From Liolophura sinensis (lineage: Eukaryota; Mollusca; Polyplacophora; Chitonida; Chitonidae), in assembly GCF_032854445.1 (NCBI RefSeq), contig NC_088302.1:53844046-53908045 (forward strand): a DNA stretch of 64,000 nucleotides, read 5' to 3'. The notes beneath the pieces are model-generated. The model was not told the origin of the DNA and searched no databases. It worked only from the letters and a program-made list of their open reading frames with translations. The first letter of the stretch is position 1. Every line of letters begins with the position of its first letter. This document shows, piece by piece, positions 37,231 to 49,000 of the stretch. Made by a program: the position numbers and the translations under genes.

Positions 37231-39773
37231 TTTAGCTCCTTTGTATAACCATAATCCCAACCTTTTATTGACAAATGCAGGCCTTTTTAGACATAGAAAT
37301 ATTTAGTACCAATTATTTTTATTTAGAATTAAACACGAACGGAATTTTAACACTGGACCAAATAATGACTTTACCCAAAACTGCCAGAATAGTTAATCCA
37401 CTGAACTTCAATATTGCGTGATGGCCATTCCCATAGAATTATCTTATTTAATTTGTCTTGTGTTAATGTCATTGAGCTGAATTCATTTTTTCTTAGTGCA
37501 TATTTTCCTTTGTTCAGCAGCTATTCATATTCTGTTACGTGACTGGGACATAACACGGCTTCCACTCAAGCAACAGTCTAAGCTGGCGAGACTTCGCGGT
37601 ACGACTGAAATGTACTCCAAATGACCGGGCCAGCGGAGTTATTTTGCGCTCTTGTGCATCAGAATTATCTCCCCTCGGCCACAAAGCATAGAAATTTAGG
37701 CAAGTCGACGATCGAAATGCCATGTATTAATATTATCCTCATATGTGATTTTCAAGCCTTCCGTTTATCTCGCCTTGGTCGACCAGCCCCGGAGAAACGA
37801 GGTCACAAGTTCGAATCCAGCTTTTCCTGGTTCAGCTGTGACTTGGCTGACATGAGGTTTTTATTGCTACTTGGTAAAAATGTTGTGCTTTAACCCCCGG
37901 CAAGGCAGCCAATGGCATTTAACTGGCAAGGACTGTAATTGAAGTGAACATAAAGTCAGGCACTAAATCTGTATTATTTCAATTAATTTTGAATTAATTA
38001 ATTTAAAAATATGTCCTTAAAATATTTTTTAAAAATTCTACACCGCTTTAATAACAAAATAAATAGAAAATGAACATCACTACCTTGCCACTCATTTGGT
38101 GACGCCATTTAGCCATGTTATAGTTATCTTTCGTGACGTTACAAAACTTAGGAGCTCTCCTGTACCACAGGTATTAAACAATGTGACAATGACAAAATAC
38201 TTATGCCAGATCCTCGGTCAAAGGTTTCAACTCCGTTCCGTTTTCAAACTACCGACATTTCTTTTTCTCACGGTGAGGACCATCTTCGTGGACACAAGCG
38301 TCGTCTTTTGTCCGTCCTGTTCGTCTTCGTCTCCGGCCTGCATGCTTGTCAGCATTAGGGCCTAGCGAGCTGTACTGACATAAGAGAGTTTACCTAACAT
38401 AGCAGCATATTCTCATTTTCGGACAGACTCTTTCCTGTAGGTTCTGGGAAGATATTTTTGTAATAAATCTGGTTTCGCTAGGCATTGCCATTACGGGTAG
38501 CCGTTCTCCAGTCAGCTTCGTTCACATAAACGTTTGCACCAAAATGCATCAGATTAACACCTAAAATAGCCTCAAAATGCACCGATTTATTGCACCGATG
38601 TCTGTCTATTCACACGTAACACGTGTTTTGAGACCAGAGCCAATCATCGTGTGACACTTTCAAGGCTAATGACTGGCCAAGTCTACAACACAGCTATGAG
38701 TGAACTGCCTGTCAAAGCCATTATCCCCAAAATTTTAAGAATATTGTCTGTAACACTATTTCCCTTTTTTACACTTATATAGTGGTCAATTTTATGTTGT
38801 GAATTTCCGCCCAAATTCAGTGTGTGATCTTTAAAAGTTATATTTTTTGTGCTATATAAGAACGAGCAGTATGTACAAAAATCTGAACCTGCATGATATC
38901 CGAACATGGCGTTAATTATAACTTTACCTTCACAGGGATGTAGGCCACATACAGATAAGTGGTGTGCGACCGACATTTTAAACGAAACTCAACTTAATAT
39001 ATATGATAGAATTAAAAAAGTAGCATGCCTACCGCTAATAACAAAAGGTATAAACAACCATATCGCATATTTAAGCTATGTCACATTCATCGACAGTTGC
39101 AACAGCTCTCATAAACGAAAATAATGTCTAAGATAGTAGATTTTATCCGCGTCTATGAACTTACAACGAACGCCAGCTTACAAAAAAAGTGTACAAAATG
39201 TGTGAGATTGTAACAACAATATGGGCGTACAAAACAACAATATATGACTTTGTAACAACAATATCAATACACAAAACATGGTAGTGTAAAAAAAGATTGA
39301 GCTTTTGTAAGAAAATTAGCACACAAATCAACATATATCACACTTTTCTGTAGAATGACACAAACTTCTGAACAGTTTTTTTAAGTTCTAGAAAGTTTCT
39401 ATGGCCCCATGGAGAAATATGCAACAGTCTGCACAGTTTAAGTCTCGCATTCTTTAGAACCCTTATAGTCCACCTGTAGAAAACCCAGTGTTATTCACAT
39501 ATTCTTCAGGATTAAGTCTTTATAAATCATGTAAATCGTCTCCTGCTCAACATCATAGTTCCACGTAGTTGTTTTCATAGTTGTTTGTTCAGGATTATTC
39601 AGAAACCATAGCCTCATGCTGAACAACACAAAAGTTAATTCTACGTAGTTGTTTGTTCAGGATTAAGGTCTTTCAAAAACGTTACCGTCACTGAAAAAAG
39701 TCCACAAAGTTTCTTTAGGGTTTATGTTCTTTAGAAGATCCCCTCCAGAACAATACAACAATCTAAGCAGTTT
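37231..39773. other. Mostly unassigned; downstream flank of the F-box gene
   Basis: A tRNA-like B box (GTTCGAATCC, 37809-37818) within about 37781-37925 suggests an unidentified SINE. No coding exon is recognised. The right end (about 39.3-39.77 kb) should hold the F-box gene 3' UTR. No AATAAA on the minus strand is obvious close to the stop. Confidence 0.4.
37781..37925 (+). mobile_element. Possible tRNA-derived SINE of a third family
   Basis: CACAAGTTCGAATCCAGC fits a pol III B box, followed by TGACTTGGCTGACATGAGG and GGCAAGGCAGCC. No second copy in the window, so this is tentative. Confidence 0.35.
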
Positions 39774-40032
39774 CTAAGGATGAAGCTCTTTGCCATAAGG
39801 CTGATGTTCCAATCTGATTTCACCAACATTCTCACTATCTGTGAAAGTTTTCCAGTGAACGAGAGTAACCTGGACATCAGTGGCCACAACGATCACAGGG
39901 CCCACTGTCATTCTCCCCGATGGTCTAAAGCATTGACATGTTCCGCATCAAATTTGATGACAGAGTCCGCTTGTCCCAGTTCCAGCTCCTCCCAATCTCT
40001 CAAACTTGACACATGATATAAATGAACGAATC
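39774..40032 (-). CDS. F-box gene last exon, with frame break
   Basis: Acceptor TTTTCGCTCAG, phase 1 in. The first frame encodes FVHLYHVSSLRDWEELELG through AEHVNALDHRGE and then meets TGA at 39910-39908. From that point a different frame is strikingly WD-like (GPVIVVATDVQVTLVHWKTF) up to a TAG at 39776-39774. One additional G in the run at 39915-39918 would join the two. Confidence 0.75.
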
Positions 40033-43000
40033 CTGAGCGAAAAGAAAAATGAATTAAATTAAGTGGAACTTCAGCTAGCCAAGCCGCTTAATCCTGCCTC
40101 TGTTCAGACTACTATAGCCCTTCAACAATGAGGCTGAGATTTCAAACCTAACCTATTAAAAAGTGTATGGTATGACACAGGTACTAAGGGGATATTTTCA
40201 GAAAATTTATATGCTACACTTATATCTGAATCAAGCTAGTTTCACTCTTAATCTGAAAAGGTTCAACCAAATTAATCTGGACAAAGAATTTCATCAAAAA
40301 TAATCAAAAACACTAAATATACAGAAGTTATGCATGGATCCATTTTTTTTTGTTTAACTTTATCTGAGTTACACAAAATCAAGCTGCACACAAATATTTG
40401 GAGCAGTTATTGGATTGAAGGAAGAATCAAGGATTTGTTAAATATGCAAACATTGGCAGGGAGAGGGGGGGGGGGGTGGAGGCATAAAAGCAATTGTGGA
40501 AATGATTATACTACCTTGATGTCCCTATAACAAACATACCTGCTATTGTCCCTACTGCAAACACAGGTCCTCTTAATGCCATTGTTTCAGGCTTTCTATG
40601 AATACTCCCAAACACATCAAGCTTCCTGTAGGACTTACAGTTAGTGCTAATGTACAGTATACCAGAGGCTGAAAGACATACAGTGTAGAACAGATCACAT
40701 AGCACAGAATAAACTGTACAGCATGAAATGGATTATACAGCACAGGATAGATCACTCAGCACAGAATAAACTGTACTGCATGGAACAGACCATACAGCAC
40801 AGAACAAATCACACAGCATGGGATAAACAATACGGCACAGAATAGATCACACAACACAGAATAGACCACACAGCACAGAATAGATCACACAACACAGAAT
40901 AGACCACACAGCACAGAATAAACCATACAGCATGGAATAGACCACACAATGCAGAACAGATCACACAGCACGAAAGAGACCATACAGCAGGGAATAGATC
41001 AAACAGCACAGAATAAACTACACAGCATAGGACAGATCATACAGCAGAGGACAGGTCACACTGCGCAGAATAAAGTGTACAGCACAGAATAGACCATACA
41101 GCACAGAAAAGACCATGAAGCACAGAATAGATCATACAGCACCAAATTGGCCAAACAGCACAGAACAGATCAGACAGCACAAAATAAACCGTACAGCACA
41201 GAACAAATCACTCAGCACAGAATAGATCACACAGCACAGAATAAACTGTACAGCATGGAACAGATCACACAGCACAGAATAAACCATACAGCATGGAATA
41301 GATTATACAGCACAGAATAGATCACACAGCACAGAATAAACCATACAGCATGGAATAGACCATACAGCACAAAATAAATCACACAGCACAGAAAAGAAAA
41401 TATAGTACAGAACAGATCATACAGCACAGAATAGACCACACAGCACTGAATAGACCATACAGCAAAGAATAGATCACACAGCACAGAATAAAGTATACAG
41501 AACAGAAAAGATCACACAACACAGAATAGACCACACAGCATGGAAAATTTATTTATTTCATTGGTGTTTTACACCATACTCAAGAATATTTCACTTGTAC
41601 GACGGCAGCCAGCATTATGGTTAGAGGAAACCCATGATCCTTCACAGGCTGCTCCCAGACCTTCCGACTTGCAGGCGGAGAGGAAGCGTGCATGAGCTGG
41701 ACTTCAACTCACAGTGACTGCATTAGTGAGACGTTCCTGGGCCATTACACTGGATTAGCGCTAACCAACTGAGCCATGGAGGCCTCCCAGCACAGAATAT
41801 TTATTTATTTATTTTGATTGATGTTTTACGGCATAGTCAAGAATATTTCACTGATACAACCTTGGCCAGTATTATGGTGGGAGGAAACCGGGCACAGCCA
41901 AGGGAAACCCATGACCATCTGCAGGTTGCTGGCAAACCTTCTCACGTATGGCCAGAGAGCCCAGCACAGAATAGACCATACACATAAAACAGCACACATG
42001 TAATGTATGTGCATTTTACAAACTAATTTCATTTGCGTGGTCAGAGGGGCCTCCGTGGCTCAGTTGGTTAACGCGCTATCGCAGCGTAATGACCTAGGAG
42101 TCTCTCACCAATGCGGTCGCTGTGAGTTCAAGTCCAGCTCATGCTGGCTTCCTCTCCGGACGTACGTGGGAAGGTCTTCCAGCAACCTGCGGATAGTCGT
42201 GGGTTTCCCCCGGGCTCTGCCTGGTTTCCTCCCACCATAATGCTGGCGAAAGTCGTATAAGTGAAATATTCTTAAGTACGGCGTAAAACACCAATCAAAT
42301 AAATAAATAAATAAATTGAGTGGTCAGGCTTCTGAGCAGAGGTAACCATTGTACCCTGAGGAAACCACCGCCGTTCCCAAAGAAGTTGACAAACCTCCTG
42401 ACTTAAAGCCAAAATGAAAGCAACAAGAACTGGATTTGAACCTTCAGTTTCCTTGAACAGAAACAGACTGACCATGAAACATGTATGTAGCTTGCAAACA
42501 CATTAAACTCTTCACTTTTTATAAACAGCTAGAACAACTAATCTGGTTTAGATTGCCAACATTGTGGGTCACACCCACACTGACCTAGTCATGGCCTAGC
42601 TCTATACTCTGTGTTAACACTGTGGGTCAACTCCACTCTTACTTAGTTATGGCCTAGGTGTATACTCTGTGTACACACTGTGGGTTACCCAAACTCTGGC
42701 TTAATCATAGCCTAGCTATATGCTGTGTAAACACTGTAAACACTATTATGCTCTGTGTAAACATCCCCACCCTGTGTTTAATAGTCATGGCCTAGCTATA
42801 TACTCTGTGTTAACACTGTGAGTCACCTCCATCCTGACCTTAATAGTCATGGCCTTGCTATATACTCTGCGTAAACACTGTAGGTCACCCCCACCCTGTC
42901 TTTAATAGTCATGGCCTGGATGTATATTCTGTGTTAACACTGTGAGTCACCCTGACTCTGACTTAGTCATGGCCTAGCTGTATACTCTGTGTACACACTG

Positions 43001-46000
43001 AGGGTTACCCAAACTCTGGCTTAATCATGGCCTAGCTATATGCTCTGTGTAAACACTGTAAACACTATATGCTCTGTGTAAACATCCCAACCATATCTTT
43101 AATAGTCATGGCCTGGCTGTATACTCTGTGTTAACACTAAGAGTCCCCCCCACCCTGTCTTTAATAGTCATGGCCTAGCTATATACTCTGTGTTAACACT
43201 GTGAGTCACCTCCATCCTGACTTTAATAGTCATGGCCTGGCTGTATACTCTGCGTAAACACCGTGGGTCACTCCCACTCTGACTTATTCATGGCCTAGCT
43301 GTACTCTCTGTGTAAACATTGTGGGTATGCACAGCTGAATGGCAAAGCTGTATGCATAGCTGATGCACTGTGTTTACACAGTGTGTAAGTCTGATTTAGA
43401 CTCTCACCTGTGAGCCAAAGTAAGAGCTTGCCTCTCAACTCAATCCAGCGAATTTTACTGTTAAAACAGCCGAGGTGAGTAGGTTCATCAGGGTAGTGAA
43501 GGTTCCACAACAGGACATTGCCCTTGTCATCACCAGAGGCTACCTGCAGTGTACAAACAGTATGACAACTGGAGAACACAACTATTCTACATACATCTTC
43601 CTATACTGTACAAAAATGTCATCTGTTTGTGACACCTGGCTGATCCACAGACGGGTACATGCACACGTGGTTCAATGTCTGTGTTACTCACCTGATTAGC
43701 CCATTTAGCTGTACAGGTGGTTCTCTCAGACAGGTGTTCATGTCTGCGTTATTCACCTGATTGGCTCACATAGCTGTAAAGGTGGTTCTCTCAGACAGGT
43801 GTTCATGTCTGTGTTACTCACCTGATTAGCCCACATAGCTGTACTGGCGGTTCTCTCAGACAGGTGTTTATGTCTGCGTTATTCACCTGATTAGCCCACA
43901 TAGCTGTACTGGCGGTTCTCTCAGACAGGTGTTTATGTCTGTGTTACTCACCTGATTAGCCCACATAGCTGTACAGGTGGTTCTCTCAGACAGGTGTTTA
44001 TGTCTGCATTATTCACCTGATTAGCCCACATAGCTGTACAGGTGGTTCTCTCAGACAGGTGTTCATGTCTGTGTTACTCGTCTCTGTTACTCATCTGATT
44101 AGCCCCCATAGCTGTACAGGTGGTTCTCTCAGACAGGTGTTCATATCTGTGTTACTTGTCTCTGTTACTCACCTGATTAGCCCGCATAGCTGTACAGGTG
44201 GTTCTCTCAGGCAGGTGTTCATGTCTGTGTTATTCACCTGATTAGCCCACATGGCTGTACAGGTGGTTCTCTCAGGCAGGTGTTCATGTCTGTGTTACTC
44301 GTCTCTGTTACTCACCTGATTAGCCCGCACAGCTGTACAGGTGGTTCTCTCAGACAGGTGTTCATGTCTGTGTTACTCACCTGATTAGCCCACATGGGCT
44401 GTACAGGTGGTCTCTCAGACAGGTGTTCATGTACGACTATGTGTCTCTGTACAGACATTGGTGCCTCTATTCTCCAGACAGGCTGACCATGTAAAATAGA
44501 GTCTCCAGCCCCTGTGACAAAGCTATCCTTCCATGAGCTGTAATGGTGAGAAAGGAAGTTTTACATTAGTGTCATACAACGTACATCTACTCAGAAACCT
44601 GCTGTGAAAACCGCTTTTGGTTAGGTTTAACTGCTGTTGGACGAATTTACTTATTATTGATTTGATTTGTCTTTTACTCCGTACTCAAGAAGATTTCATT
44701 TACATGACAGCGGCCAGCATCATGATAGGAGGAAAACCAGGTAGAGCCCGAGGGAAACCCTCGGCCATCCAGTGGTTCCTGGCAGACCTTCCCACTATCA
44801 ACATGAGAGGAAGCCAGCTTGAGCTGGACTTGAACTCACAGGGACCACATTGGTGAGAGGCTCTTGACTCACTGCGACATGCTGGTAGGCTAACCACCTT
44901 GTCCCCTCTGCTGAAGAAATAAAATTCTATAATCATGCATTATAAAAAGAAAAGACAACAAATAATATATAATATTATTTAGGAATGAATGAATAAATGA
45001 ATGTTTGAGGTTTTAACCTTGTACATAATTTTTCAGCCTTATGACGTGGAAAAGTCATTAGGTGTGTGAGGTGGCGCTAAGCCATAATCATTCATTTGTT
45101 CATTGGATGTGTGTAAATATACTGTGTCTACACCCCACCCTGTCACATTATACAGACACCGGGTCAATCAGGCCTGTTTCCTTGCTCTAACCTCTCAGAG
45201 CCCATCACCAATTGATACAGCAGCAAGTACATGTTCAATTTTTGAAGTCTTTGGCATAACCCTACCCGGGTTTGATCCCGAGCTTTGAGGTGAACACTCT
45301 AACCATTACACCATCCAAGCAGTCTATATTATTTACAAGAAGGGCTGTAAACAGACCCTAAACAATTTGAGGTGAACGCTCTAACCATTACACCATCCAA
45401 GCAGTCTATATTATTTACAAGGAGGGCTGTAAACAGACCCTAAACACTTTGAGGTGAACTCTCTAACTGTTACGCCACAGAAGCAGTCTATATTATTTAG
45501 AAAGAGGGCTGTAAACAGACCCTAAACACTTTGAGGTGAACGCTCTGACCGTAAGGCCATCGAAGCAGTCTATATTATTTAGAAAGAGGGCTGTAAACAG
45601 ACCCTAAACACTTTGAGGTGAACGCTCTAACCATAAGGCCATCGAAGTAGTCTATATTATTTAGAAAGAGGGCTGTAAACAGACCCTAAACACTTTGAGG
45701 TGAACGTTCTAACTGTAAGGCCACCCAAGCACTCTATATTTTTACAAGGAGGGCTGTAAACAGACCCTAAGCACTTTGAGGTGAACGCTCTAACCATTAC
45801 ACCATCCAAGCAGACAATATTATTTACAAGGAGGGCTGTAAGCAGACCCTAAACACTTTGAGGTGAACGCTCTAACCATTACGCCACCCAATCAGTCTAT
45901 ATTATTTACAAGGAGGGCTGTAAACAGACCCTAAACACTTTGAGGTGAACTCTCTAAACCGTAAGGCCATGTAAGAACGCTCTAACCGTTAAGGCCGCCC

Positions 46001-49000
46001 AAGAGGTCTATATTATTTACAAGGAGGGCTGTAAACAGACCTAAGCACTTTGAGGTGAACTCTCTAACTATTACGCCACAGAAGCAGTCTATATTATTTA
46101 GGAAGAGGGCTGTAAACAGACCCTAAACAATTTGAGGTGAACGCTCTAACCATCACACCATCAAAGCAGTCTATATTATTTAGGAAGAGGGCTGTTAACA
46201 GACCCTAACACTTGAGGTGAACGCTCTAACCATTACACCATCCAAGCAGTCTATATTATTTACAAGGAGGGCTGTAAACAGACCCTAAGCACTTTGAGGT
46301 GAACGCTCTAACCATTACACCATCCAAGCAGTCTATATTTTTACAAGGAGGGCTGTAAACAGACCCTAAACAATTTGAGGTGAACGCTCTAAACCATTAC
46401 ACCATCCAAGCGGTCTATATATTTACAAGGAGGGCTGTAAACAGACCCCTAAACACTTTGAGGTGAACTCTCTAACTGTTACCCACAGAAGCAGTCTAAT
46501 ATTATTTAGAAAGAGGGCTGTAAACAGGCCCTAAACACTTTGAGGTGAACTCTCTAACCATTACACCATCCAAGCAGTCTATATTATTTAGGAAGAGGGT
46601 TGTAACAGGCCCTAAACACTTTGAGGTGAACGCTCTAACCATTACACCACCCAATCAGTCTATATTATTTACAAGAAGGGCTGTAAACAGATCCTAAACA
46701 CTTTGAGGTGAACGCTCTAACCATTACACCATCCAAGCAGTCTATACTATTTAGGAAGAGGGCTGTAAACAGACCCTAAACACTTTGAGGTAAACGCTCT
46801 AACCATTACACCATCCAAGCAGTCTATATTATTTACAAGGAGGGCTGTAAACAGACCTCAGCACTTTGAGGTGATCGCTCTAACATTACACCATCCAAGC
46901 AGTCTAATATATTTAGGAAGAGGGCTGTAAACAGACCTAAACACTTTGAGGTGAACGCTCTAACCGTAAGGCCATCGAAGCAGTCTATATTATTTAGGAA
47001 GAGGGCTGTAAACAAACCTAAACAGTACTTTTTCTGATGTTCTTTGAAACTCACTGATCAATTTTGGATCTGGGTTCCTTGCAGGGCCATGAGATGCAAC
47101 ATGTTAGGGCAACCAGTAACACGATGTTGTGTTACTGGTACACTGTTAAAACTGTATACTGTTAAAAACTCACAACAGGGTTTACATGTATGTGACATAA
47201 GCAGAAACATATGCGTTGTCAGATATTAGAAATAACTTGAATTGATAAAACTGACAAGATGACTGCCTCACTCAGTAGGATTATGCTTACTTCCTACTGT
47301 GATGTAATTGATAGTGACAATGACAAAGCTGGAAAAGCGTTTCTTTTAAATTAACTTTGTTATTTTCACTGTAATTTGCATTTCTTCTGTGCATTCAGTT
47401 TCTCTATGATTCACAACTCCACCATGTCCACCATGTTAAAGACTTCTTAATAGGATTGCCTGATACAATTCAATTCTTACACATGAAATGACTTACAAAC
47501 TGTTCTTACGAGTTCTTGCATGTGAAATGACTTACAAACTTACCTTAAAAGGGAGCAAATCAGGTGGCTTCAAATATGCAAGAAAATCCACTCACTCATT
47601 AAGGCTAACTACATGCTTACTGACCTGGCACAATAGACAGCTTTACTGTGATAGTTGAGCTGGCACTGTGTATCTCTGTCCAAGCCGGTCACTTGTATGT
47701 CATGACCCCCCGACACAGATACCAGTACAGGACCCCCATCTTCTGTGAGATGCAAAACCAGTCACACAATCATTATACTGGGAGATTGGCTGATCATGTT
47801 TAACATCATACTCACAAGTTTTTTCACTTAAATGACTGTGGTTAGGTTTAAGGACAGAGGCAACCATAGTGTCTAGAGTAAACTACCAAGGGAGGTAGCC
47901 AGAGTGTCTGGAGTAAACTTCCAAGGGAGGTAACCAGAGTGTCTAGAGTAAACTACCAACCTCATCCTCTGCATGTGACAATGCTATATTAATATACATG
48001 CAACCACCTCATTTCACAGAGATCAAATTTTCTAGCTTTTAGCTATTTCTCAATTCCACAGTAGAACGAAGGCCGAGCACTGAGCTGTGATTAGATGTGA
48101 TTAAGGTTACAAATGCGCAATTCCAGGCAAATTGGTCCAAGATTTGCTTCTGAACTAAAGAGCGAAGCAGCACTGATTGGGTAATACTGCCATACAGACA
48201 TTTTAGGTTGTTGAAGCACCATAAATTTCCACATGGTTAGTTTGCACCTAGTTAAAATACATCACAATTTTCTCTGTTTTGGATAGAACTTAAAAACATT
48301 TTTGCCGTGTTACTTCCTACCCGCCTGAAGGTTACCCAGGCAACAGAATGCTATGATTTCATTTCCAGCAATTACAGCTCAAAAACTGGTGGTCATGCTA
48401 GGTTGATTTTTTGATATGTTGTAGAGAAAAGTGCAAAGCTGCATGTGGTGGTATGGCATTGTACCGCATGAAAGTTAGGGCATATATATTTTTGAGGTTG
48501 AAGTTGACAAAATTTTCTACAGAATTAGTGAGGAAAATCAGTGCACTCGTGTAACCTATATTTTAGGTATTTATTAATTCCGCTGTAGGATGGAGACAGA
48601 TTACTTAACTGTGACTAGCGGTGACTAGGGCCAGCCCTGTGACTTGACGGCCATGATGATGAAGGGGAGAGAACTCTGGTACAGCTTTCTCCACATCTTC
48701 ACAAACAGACACATAGCCATTTTTGTATCCCAGCAGTAGCATGTTACCTGAAAAAAACAGGAAGGCAAACTTTTATCAACACACAAATGACTTAGATTAT
48801 TAAGTTAATTATCTTAGAATCATTTCCATGTACAGCTAAAATGAGTTAAAATGTTACTACGTCAAGATATGTTAATCAAATAATTACTCTAATTCTGATC
48901 TCCAGTGGTTTTGAATGCTGTTGAAATTTGCAAAACCCTTGACTTTCTAGTGCTCAAAATAAATACATGCTGCCCTACTGAAGGCTATGCAGTGAGCCCC

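Noticed and set aside
40809-41484. Minus frames rich in Cys, Leu and Phe
   Set aside because: They are translations of the intronic 20-bp array of the F-box gene.
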